Source of the DNA: G041228335 sp964580905
Lineage (GTDB): Bacteria > Pseudomonadota > Alphaproteobacteria > Puniceispirillales > UBA1172
NCBI GenBank assembly: GCA_964580905.1
Contig: CAZOLR010000004.1
Coordinates: 1 to 64,000 of the forward strand
Length of the DNA: 64,000 bases
Direction: 5' to 3'
Position numbers and translations under genes: made by a program. Below, in pieces: positions 57,291-64,000 of the stretch (position 1 is its first letter; each line of letters opens with the position of its first letter). The notes beneath the pieces were generated by a model. It was given only the letters and a program-made list of their open reading frames with translations, did not search any database and was not told the origin of the DNA.

Positions 57291-58280
57291 ATGGACGATA
57301 ACCGCATCCAAAAACTTTTATCTTCCGGTGACGACAGCCAGACCTTCCGTGTCGGCTTTTTACTCGTGCCGAATTTTTCCATGCTGGCCTTTGCCTCGGC
57401 CATAGAACCCCTGCGATCCGCCAACCGGATGAGTGAGAAGAATCTGTATGAATGGGTGATTGCCTCCGAAGATGGCATGCCTGTTATGGCAAGCAACAAG
57501 GTTGAGGTTGCGGCCAACGGAAATCTGGAAGATCTGGCCAGTTGCCGGATGGTCTTTGCCTGCGGTGGCCTTGATGTTCAGAAACATGCCCGCCGGGAAG
57601 TGATCAACGCCCTGAGACTGATAGAACGTCGTGGGGCGGCGGTAGGTGCGATCTGCACCGGCACATATCTTCTGGCGGTTGCCGGTTTGCTCGACGGCAG
57701 ACGATGCACCATCCACTGGGAAAATCATGACGGGCTGATTGAGGAATTCCCCGATGTTGAGGTGACGTCTGATCTTTTTGAAATTGACGGCGACCGGGTC
57801 ACCTGCTCCGGCGGAACCGCTTCACTGGATATGATGCTGCACCTGATCGCCAAGGCGCACGGGACAAAACTGGCAACCCAGGTTTCTGAGCAGTTTATCC
57901 ATGATCGTATTCGCGATTCCCATGACCGGCAACGCATGGAGCTGAGATCTCGCCTCGGTATCAGCCATCCGAAACTTCTGGCCGTGGTGGCGGAAATGGA
58001 GAGCAATCTCGAAGACCCCCTTCCCCAGACGGTTATTGCCAGCCGCACCGCTCTCTCGACCCGGCAGCTGGAACGCCTGTTCCGCAAGTATCTCAACACC
58101 ACGCCAACACGGTATTATCTCAATCTCCGCATAGCCAGGGCACGGCATCTTCTGCGCCAGACAAGCATGTCGATACTGTCGGTGGCCCTGGCCTGCGGCT
58201 TTGTTTCGGCGTCGCATTTTTCAAAATGTTACCGCGAAACCTATGGCCGGACACCAAGGGCCGAACGATCACTTGAATAG
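57291..58280 (+). CDS. GlxA-type AraC regulator with DJ-1/PfpI domain
   Basis: 329 residues. An N-terminal DJ-1/PfpI domain (about 15-190) has VGFLLVPNFSMLAFASAIEPL and the nucleophile-elbow GAICTGTYLLA. A C-terminal AraC-type double HTH follows, with ALSTRQLERLFRKYLNTTPTRYY and a second helix-turn-helix ending GRTPRAERS. This type includes GlxA, ArgR, CdhR and GbdR, which regulate carnitine, glycine betaine or arginine use. The ligand here is unknown. The ATG at 57291 has AAGG upstream at long spacing; GTG codons at 57261 and 57282 are alternatives. sufE begins 5 bp after it on the opposite strand. Confidence 0.87.
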   Translation: MDDNRIQKLLSSGDDSQTFRVGFLLVPNFSMLAFASAIEPLRSANRMSEKNLYEWVIASEDGMPVMASNKVEVAANGNLEDLASCRMVFACGGLDVQKHARREVINALRLIERRGAAVGAICTGTYLLAVAGLLDGRRCTIHWENHDGLIEEFPDVEVTSDLFEIDGDRVTCSGGTASLDMMLHLIAKAHGTKLATQVSEQFIHDRIRDSHDRQRMELRSRLGISHPKLLAVVAEMESNLEDPLPQTVIASRTALSTRQLERLFRKYLNTTPTRYYLNLRIARARHLLRQTSMSILSVALACGFVSASHFSKCYRETYGRTPRAERSLE

Positions 58281-58285
58281 ACGTG

Positions 58286-58699
58286 TCAGGCCTGCTGGCG
58301 GCGGGCGGCATCCATGATTGCGGTGACCAGCGAGGCCAGACCATTCTTGCGGGTGGGGGAAAGATGCTCATCAAGCCCGATCTGATAGAGAAAATCAGGC
58401 TGGGTTGAGATTATGTCAAGAGGCGTCTGGCCGGAATAGACGCGCAGCATCACGGCGATAAGGCCCTGGACAATCGCCGCATCACTGCCCGCATGAAACC
58501 GGAGAACAGGCGCGTCATATTCGGCCTTGAAATGAACCACCGACTGGCACCCGCGCAGGCGGTTTTCTTCAACCTTGTGCCTGTCCTCAAGAGGCGGCAG
58601 ACGGCGCCCCATATCGATCAGATGCTGGTAGCGGTCCTCCCAGTCATCAAAGAAACTGAATTCATCGACAATTTCAGCTGCCTGCTCTGATGCTTTCAT
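58286..58699 (-). CDS. sufE: Cysteine desulfuration protein SufE
   Basis: 137 residues, normal SufE length. The sulfur-acceptor Cys lies in RLRGCQSVVHF near residue 50, and the flanking DWEDRYQHLIDMGRRLPPL and VYSGQTPLDII are typical. SufE takes persulfide sulfur from SufS and passes it to the SufBCD scaffold for Fe-S cluster building. GAGAGG precedes the ATG. No other suf gene is in this window. It is convergent with the GlxA-type gene. Confidence 0.93.
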   Translation of the reverse strand: MKASEQAAEIVDEFSFFDDWEDRYQHLIDMGRRLPPLEDRHKVEENRLRGCQSVVHFKAEYDAPVLRFHAGSDAAIVQGLIAVMLRVYSGQTPLDIISTQPDFLYQIGLDEHLSPTRKNGLASLVTAIMDAARRQQA

Positions 58700-58731
58700 G
58701 ATTGACCTCTCAGCATTGCCTTGTGTCTTAT

Positions 58732-60873
58732 CTAAGCCACATTCCGGCGTTTGCCAAGGATGTCCATCAATTCAAGAGCGGCCGCGCCGATCATTGTCCC
58801 TGCCGGAAATACCGCGGCCACCCCTTGTGTTTCAAGAACGGAAATATCCCCGGGGGGGATGATGCCGCCCACCACCACATGGATTTCATCGGCATGACGT
58901 GCCTTTAAGGCATCCTTGAGCTCCGGAACCTGGGTCAGATGGCCGGCGGCAAGTGAAGACAGGCCAATCACATCAACGCCTTCCTTAAGCGCAAGTTCAG
59001 CGGCTTCTTCGGGCGTCTGGAACAAAGGTCCGGTTACCACGTCGAATCCGGCATCGGCGAATGCAGAGGCCACAACCTTCTGCCCGCGGTCATGGCCATC
59101 CTGCCCCAGTTTGGCAATCAGAATACGTGGCGGGCGGCCTTCCTTTTCGGCAAAAGCGGCAATGCGTTCGCCCAGAAGCTCAAGCTCGTCCAGACCGGAC
59201 ATTTCCTTCTTCCAGACACCGCGCACGCCTCTGATTTCGGCCACATGCCGATTAAAGATCCGTTCCATGGCATCGGACATCTCGCCCACCGTAGCACCGG
59301 AACGTGCGGCTTCTACCGCCGCCTCAAGCAGATTGCGCTGGCCCAGTGCGGCGTCCGAAAGTCCGCTCAGCCTGATTTCAACCTGCTGGCTGTCACGTTC
59401 CCGCCTCAGACGGTCAAGTTTGGCCTTCTGCTGGCTGAGCACTTCAGCGTTGTTGATCCGGAGAATTTCCACCTCTTCTTCGCCCTCTTTGAGATCTGGC
59501 GGGAAAATATTCACCCCGATGATCTTCTGGCGGCCGCTGTCGATATGGGCCTGGGTCCGTGTTGCCGCCTCCTCAATCCGCTGCTTGGGCAAGCCGGCAT
59601 CAATAGCTTTTGCCATACCGCCGAGACCATCAATTTCGGCAATATGCTGCTCGGCCCGGGCCACCAGATCCTGCGTCAGGGTTTCAATGGCTGAACTGCC
59701 CCCCCAGGGATCGATGACATGGGCGGCGTTGGCTTCACCTGCCAGATGAAGCTGGGTGTTGCGGGCGATGCGGGCTGAAAAATCTGTCGGCAGGCCAAGC
59801 GCCTCATCCAGCGCATTGGTATGAAGGGATTGCGTCTGCCCGCCGACAGCGGCACTCGCCTCAATCAGGGTCCGGACCACATTGTTATAGACATCTTGCG
59901 CCGCCAGCGACCAGCCTGATGTCTGGCAATGGGTCCTCAGCATCAGAGCTTTGGGATTGGTGATCCCGAAATGCCGGGAAAGCAGGGTTGACCAGAGCTG
60001 GCGCGCCGCCCTCAGTTTGGCAATTTCGATCAGGTATGGCATGCCGATGGCAAAGAAAAACGACAACCGCGGCACAAAAAGCTCAGCGTCCAATCCTGCG
60101 GCAAGACCTGTCCGGATATATTCGACGCCATCGGCCAGTGTATAGGCAAGCTCAAGATCCGCGGTCGCGCCAGCCTCCTGCATGTGATAGCCCGAAATGG
60201 AAATGGAGTTAAACTTCGGCATTTCTTTTGCGGTATAGGCAAAAATATCCGAAACAATCCTGAGCGATGGACGGGGCGGATAGATATAGGTATTCCGCAC
60301 CATGAATTCTTTCAGGATATCATTCTGTATCGTGCCGGTAAGTTTTTCCGGCAACACGCCCTGTTCTTCGGCGGCCACAATATAAAGAGCCATGACCGGC
60401 AGAACCGCGCCGTTCATCGTCATGGATACGCTCATCCTGTCGAGAGGTATCCCCTGAAAGAGCTGCCGCATATCAAGGATGGAATCAATGGCCACACCGG
60501 CCATGCCGACGTCACCGGCGACACGTGGATTGTCGCTGTCATAGCCGCGATGTGTCGCCAGATCAAACGCAACCGACAACCCCATCTGCCCGGCAGCAAG
60601 ATTACGGCGATAAAACGCGTTGGATTCTTCTGCGGTTGAAAATCCGGCATACTGGCGGACTGTCCAGGGACGTGTTGCGTACATGGTCGGGTAAGGGCCG
60701 CGGATGAAGGGAGCTATCCCCGGCATTCCTGATGCATCTTCCGGCAGGATATCCGCAGGATAGACCGGCGGGATGGAAATCCCCTCAGGTGACATCATGG
60801 GCGCACCATCAGCGGCAGGGGCCCGAAGCCGGTCCTCGTAACCGATCTGGCTGAAATCCGGGATACGGGTCAT
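58732..60873 (-). CDS. mutB: Methylmalonyl-CoA mutase, large (catalytic) subunit
   Basis: 713 residues. The N-terminal substrate barrel begins around residue 60 with FIRGPYPTMYATRPWTVRQY, and the C-terminal cobalamin domain has the B12 motif DGHDRGQKVVA (DxHxxG) near residue 595, then VIGLSSLAAGH. It interconverts methylmalonyl-CoA and succinyl-CoA. The start overlaps the end of the small-subunit gene by 4 bp. No cobalamin riboswitch and no meaB or epimerase gene are visible in the window. Confidence 0.95.
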   Translation of the reverse strand: MTRIPDFSQIGYEDRLRAPAADGAPMMSPEGISIPPVYPADILPEDASGMPGIAPFIRGPYPTMYATRPWTVRQYAGFSTAEESNAFYRRNLAAGQMGLSVAFDLATHRGYDSDNPRVAGDVGMAGVAIDSILDMRQLFQGIPLDRMSVSMTMNGAVLPVMALYIVAAEEQGVLPEKLTGTIQNDILKEFMVRNTYIYPPRPSLRIVSDIFAYTAKEMPKFNSISISGYHMQEAGATADLELAYTLADGVEYIRTGLAAGLDAELFVPRLSFFFAIGMPYLIEIAKLRAARQLWSTLLSRHFGITNPKALMLRTHCQTSGWSLAAQDVYNNVVRTLIEASAAVGGQTQSLHTNALDEALGLPTDFSARIARNTQLHLAGEANAAHVIDPWGGSSAIETLTQDLVARAEQHIAEIDGLGGMAKAIDAGLPKQRIEEAATRTQAHIDSGRQKIIGVNIFPPDLKEGEEEVEILRINNAEVLSQQKAKLDRLRRERDSQQVEIRLSGLSDAALGQRNLLEAAVEAARSGATVGEMSDAMERIFNRHVAEIRGVRGVWKKEMSGLDELELLGERIAAFAEKEGRPPRILIAKLGQDGHDRGQKVVASAFADAGFDVVTGPLFQTPEEAAELALKEGVDVIGLSSLAAGHLTQVPELKDALKARHADEIHVVVGGIIPPGDISVLETQGVAAVFPAGTMIGAAALELMDILGKRRNVA

Positions 60874-62546
60874 CTTATGCTCCCGAGTGTCTGTTCCAGC
60901 AGTGCGAGAACATCGCCTTTAAACGCAGTTGCTTCAAGCTGAAAGGGTGATGCCGGCATGGCACTTAACTGCGCCAGCACCGATGCATCCGCACCATCTG
61001 TTACGATGAGATCAGGACTGGCGGCAGCAAGCGTTTCCCTGAGGTCCTCTGCCCGAATTTTCATCGCCGTTGCGTTGATCCCGGCGGCCTGAAACCAGCG
61101 GGACGTGCCGGCAGCTCCGGTTGCCTGACCAAAATCAAGGAGGAGAACCCGCATATTCCGCCCCTCCATCCGGGCACGAAAATCCTCCCAGACCTGTGCC
61201 GGGCGATTATGGCCTCCACGGGGGCCGGATGAGGATTTGAGAACCTGCCCTGATGATCTGCCCTGAACAGCATGCAGCGTCACGCCAAGCAGAGGCGATG
61301 CCCCTGAATTCACGGATTTACGGCGCCGGAGTGATGCTTCATCTGCCCATCCCTTAATCTGGCCGGATGACAAGCTTTCGGCGAGCCCCCCTTTTTGTTC
61401 GATTTCCTGAAAATGCTCCCAGGCTTTTCTGCCAAGCTCCAGGGTAAGGCGGTCAAGATAATAAGCCCCCGCGACCGGATCCGTCACCTGACCCAGACGC
61501 GCCTCATCCCGCATCATGTGATGACTGTTTCGTGCCAGCCTGCGCCCTCTTGCACTGCTTCCTGTCAGCCAGTCATGCGGAAGACAGGTTACAATACCAG
61601 CCCCGCCAAGCACCATCCCGAGCATGGCGGTGGTGTTTCTGAGGATATTGGTATCGGTATCAAGCGTGGTCAGATGCCGTGCCGACGTCACCCCGTGAAT
61701 ACGTTCAGCCAGAACCGGATCGGACACGCCTGAGGCCGCAACCACCTGATTGAGGCCATGGCGAAGCGCACGTATCTTGGCAAGGGAAAGATACATATCC
61801 GCCTCGCCCGCCAGGCGGAATTCCATCCGCCGGAAAACAACTTCAGGATCAATGCCTTTGTCTTCGGCCTGCCGCAAAATGGCAACGCATCCTGCAAGCA
61901 CCACTGCCAGTTCTCCTGCCGCCGTCAGACCCAGCTGGTGGTAAAGATCACCTGCCACCGCGAAAGGCCGGATATGAGCCATGCCTGCCCCTGTTCCGGC
62001 CATCCAGTCCAGCGCAGACCCGAGCGCCTGACCTGCCTCTTTCCTGCTTTGGATGCCGCATGCCACCATGGCCAGAGGATCTGCCCCGAAACAGGCATGC
62101 ATCTTTTCAGGACTTGCCCCTGCCTCTTTAAAGGCTGAAAGAATTGCCGTCATTGCCCTGTCGATTTCCGGCCCCGGTTCCATGGCAAAGGACACAGCCT
62201 CGATCAGCACATTCTGTAACGCTCCCGGAAGAAGAGAGATATCCGTATCAGACGGAAATTCTATTCGCTGGGCACCACCGGACAACTCTTCAAGAAGCGC
62301 TGCATTGAGCTCTTTTTCCCCGGCCTGAGGTTCAATTCGCTGGGAGATGATCCATTCCCGGGGCACGGTGATGGCGGCACCGTCGCGTTGAGGGCTGTGC
62401 TGGCTTGTGTAAAGAGCCTGAACAGGGATGCCATCTTCGGTAATCTTTTCAAGACCGGATAGTGATGCACCCTTAAGGGTGGCTTCGGCCAGACGCGCCC
62501 AATCTTCGTATGTTGCCTTACGGTGTTGTGAATGATCTTCTGGCAT
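60870..62546 (-). CDS. mutA: Methylmalonyl-CoA mutase, small subunit
   Basis: 558 residues resembling MutB in layout, with an N-terminal mutase barrel (FGADPLAMVACGI, HLTTLDTDTNILRNTTAMLGM). The C-terminal half is a degenerate B12 domain, where the DxHxxG motif is absent and VLLLDFGQATGAAG stands at the equivalent point. The small subunit is non-catalytic and stabilises the large one. The ATG at 62546 has no clear ribosome-binding site. It is the first gene of the mutAB unit. Confidence 0.92.
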   Translation of the reverse strand: MPEDHSQHRKATYEDWARLAEATLKGASLSGLEKITEDGIPVQALYTSQHSPQRDGAAITVPREWIISQRIEPQAGEKELNAALLEELSGGAQRIEFPSDTDISLLPGALQNVLIEAVSFAMEPGPEIDRAMTAILSAFKEAGASPEKMHACFGADPLAMVACGIQSRKEAGQALGSALDWMAGTGAGMAHIRPFAVAGDLYHQLGLTAAGELAVVLAGCVAILRQAEDKGIDPEVVFRRMEFRLAGEADMYLSLAKIRALRHGLNQVVAASGVSDPVLAERIHGVTSARHLTTLDTDTNILRNTTAMLGMVLGGAGIVTCLPHDWLTGSSARGRRLARNSHHMMRDEARLGQVTDPVAGAYYLDRLTLELGRKAWEHFQEIEQKGGLAESLSSGQIKGWADEASLRRRKSVNSGASPLLGVTLHAVQGRSSGQVLKSSSGPRGGHNRPAQVWEDFRARMEGRNMRVLLLDFGQATGAAGTSRWFQAAGINATAMKIRAEDLRETLAAASPDLIVTDGADASVLAQLSAMPASPFQLEATAFKGDVLALLEQTLGSIR

Positions 62547-62721
62547 AGGAATTTTCCGTTGCCTATTTATACCTGAAAACCCGTGATCAAGGCAAGGTAA
62601 AGGCTGTAAGCTTCCGGCGCATCCGCATCACCCCGAAGATGCGTTTTCTTGCACCAATGGGTATTTGCTGGCAATCTGAACTGGCCTCAAGAGACGCGCT
62701 TTCAGCAAGGTTGTTACAGGA

Positions 62722-64000
62722 ATGAGCGGAAATATGGCAGTTACGACAGTATTGCTGGTGATCACTGCGCTAAGGGTGATGGCCATTGCGGTAACCCCGC
62801 TTGGCCTTGACGTGGAGGAGGCCCAGTACTGGCTCTGGAGCCAGACACCTGATGCGGGCTATTTTTCCAAACCTCCCATGATCGCCTGGTGGATCGGCCT
62901 GACAACGGCAATCGCAGGCCATACCGAATTCGGCGTCCGGATGGCGGCGCCGTTTCTGCAATTGATTTCAGCCATGCTGATCGGCCGTATCGCTTCTCTA
63001 TCCTATGGCCGGCTGGCCGGAGCGCTCGCCGCCCTGATATGGATCAGCCTTCCGGCAAGCGCCATCGGCGGCATCATCATGTCCACCGACAGCCCCATGC
63101 TGCTCTTTCTTCTGGCAATGATATTGGTGCTGACACCGCTGGCGAAAGGGGAGAGGATAAGCGGTATCGAATCTGGTCTTGCCGGAATTTTTGCCGGCCT
63201 TGCGATGATGTCCAAATACGCGGCGATCTACCTGACATTCGGTCTTGTCATCTGGTGGTTCTGGCAGGGGCGGCTGGATCGAAACGTCAGGCCCGGGCAT
63301 GTGTTGCTGTTTCTTGCCGGCCTGCTGATCAGCCTCAGCCCAAATCTGATCTGGAATCTCAATCATGGATTTGTCACCGTCGGGCATCTCAGCCATAACG
63401 CCAATCTTGATGAGGCGACCTATTCCATCCTCAGAGCCCTGAATTTTCTCCTCTCCCAGGCCGGTGTTATCGGCCCGCTCATCATGGCCTGCTGGATCTT
63501 CTCTTTGATCGGCTCGGATGGTGGCAGACTATCCCGCTTCTGGATTTCTCTCAGCATTCCGGCACTGACTGTGATCACCGTTCAGGCATTCATGTCTGAT
63601 GCCAATGCCAACTGGGCGCTTGCCTCATGGCCCAGCGCGATCGTTCTCCTGTCGGGATGGCTGGCCCGGAACTGGCGGGGATGGAGCCGGGTTTTCGGGC
63701 AGGTTTCCATCGGGGTGAATTTCATTCTCAGCGGTATTCTTCTTTTATCCGTGATGGCCGGAAGCCTCGGCCCTCTGACCCCGGCGTCAGACCCGCTCAG
63801 GCGTCTCCGCGGCTGGGATCAACATGCCGGTGATCTTGCAAAGCAATTATACGATTTCCCCGCTGAGGTGGTTGTCACGGAACGGCGTGGCGTTGCCGCA
63901 AAGATGTTCTGGGCATTGCGTGACACAGACATTTCGGTTGAACTCATCGACTTCAATGGCATTGCCGATAATCATTATGAGCATCGCCATCCCTGGACAC
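62722..64000 (+). CDS. GT39/ArnT-like membrane glycosyltransferase, C-terminus cut
   Basis: At least 426 residues, running off the right edge. Many hydrophobic helices are seen from the N-terminus, and the first periplasmic loop carries the acidic site LDVEEAQYWLWS, equivalent to the DxD/DEAxYW motif of ArnT and PMT-type enzymes. FSKPPMIAWWIGL follows. These enzymes transfer sugars from polyprenyl phosphate to lipid A, proteins or glycans on the periplasmic face. ATG at 62722 (AGGA adjacent, AAGG 11 bases away) and ATG at 62734 are both possible. It is divergent from mutA. Confidence 0.8.
   Translation, partial: MSGNMAVTTVLLVITALRVMAIAVTPLGLDVEEAQYWLWSQTPDAGYFSKPPMIAWWIGLTTAIAGHTEFGVRMAAPFLQLISAMLIGRIASLSYGRLAGALAALIWISLPASAIGGIIMSTDSPMLLFLLAMILVLTPLAKGERISGIESGLAGIFAGLAMMSKYAAIYLTFGLVIWWFWQGRLDRNVRPGHVLLFLAGLLISLSPNLIWNLNHGFVTVGHLSHNANLDEATYSILRALNFLLSQAGVIGPLIMACWIFSLIGSDGGRLSRFWISLSIPALTVITVQAFMSDANANWALASWPSAIVLLSGWLARNWRGWSRVFGQVSIGVNFILSGILLLSVMAGSLGPLTPASDPLRRLRGWDQHAGDLAKQLYDFPAEVVVTERRGVAAKMFWALRDTDISVELIDFNGIADNHYEHRHPWT

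Noticed and set aside
62547..62721. Cobalamin riboswitch before mutA
   Set aside because: The upstream region lacks a B12-box-like element and is too short to hold the aptamer plus expression platform.

Overview
The window looks like chromosomal DNA of a heterotrophic alphaproteobacterium, most likely marine (a SAR116/Puniceispirillales-like or related rhodospirillalean lineage; this is an inference from gene content and moderate GC, not a phylogeny). Pointers are ectoine-degradation genes, many ABC uptake systems for organic N and P compounds, a fused indolepyruvate:ferredoxin oxidoreductase, a short alphaproteobacterial-type ferredoxin-NADP reductase, GlxA-type regulation and dense gene packing with ATGA overlaps. 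I see no phage, insertion sequence, CRISPR array or integrase.

Layout. 1-5000 (minus): pepF-like peptidase, ABC1/UbiB-like kinase, then pntA and pntB (transhydrogenase, pntB cut by the window edge). 5.1-8.1 kb (plus): acyl-CoA synthetase, 3-hydroxyisobutyrate dehydrogenase-like enzyme and tRNA-Arg(CCT). 8.2-18.4 kb (plus): a glycerol-3-phosphate block with a DeoR/GlpR regulator, a UgpCBAE ABC transporter, GlpD, a HAD phosphatase, an EEP-fold hydrolase and a Na/Pi transporter of the NptA type. The regulator and the transporter operon share a TGTAA-N6-TTACA inverted repeat overlapping their likely promoters. 18.5-24.4 kb: a proline-racemase-family enzyme, a fossil piece of ureG, an NCS1 transporter, a ketopantoate-reductase-like protein and a Baeyer-Villiger-type monooxygenase. 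24.5-33.7 kb: a polyamine-type ABC system (PotD-like binding protein, separate PotABC) interleaved with an amidase, a serine hydrolase, a YtcJ-like amidohydrolase and a RidA protein.

33.8-43.7 kb: an enoyl-CoA hydratase-like protein, ferredoxin-NADP reductase, the minus-strand unit ior-doeA-doeB (indolepyruvate oxidoreductase plus ectoine hydrolase and N-acetyl-diaminobutyrate deacetylase), then a plus-strand thiolase and an Ldh-family dehydrogenase. 43.7-48.5 kb (minus): MFS transporter, LhgO-like oxidase, DadA-like D-amino-acid dehydrogenase and an M24 peptidase in one tight unit. 48.6-52.1 kb: three prepilin-like proteins on alternating strands, one carrying a LamG-like lectin domain; this is the least familiar part of the window. 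52.1-64 kb: mmsA with an Lrp-type regulator, a GT2 glycosyltransferase, a probable small RNA ending in a strong terminator, two RNA methyltransferases (convergent, overlapping), a GlxA regulator, sufE, both methylmalonyl-CoA mutase subunits, and a partial ArnT-like GT39 membrane glycosyltransferase.

How it fits together. 3-hydroxyisobutyrate dehydrogenase, MmsA and methylmalonyl-CoA mutase together cover the lower valine/propionyl-CoA route to succinyl-CoA. The Ugp/GlpD block would import glycerol-3-phosphate, feed dihydroxyacetone phosphate to central metabolism and dispose of phosphate. The ectoine, Pot, amidase, RidA, DadA and M24 genes indicate scavenging of nitrogen-rich osmolytes, amides and amino acids.
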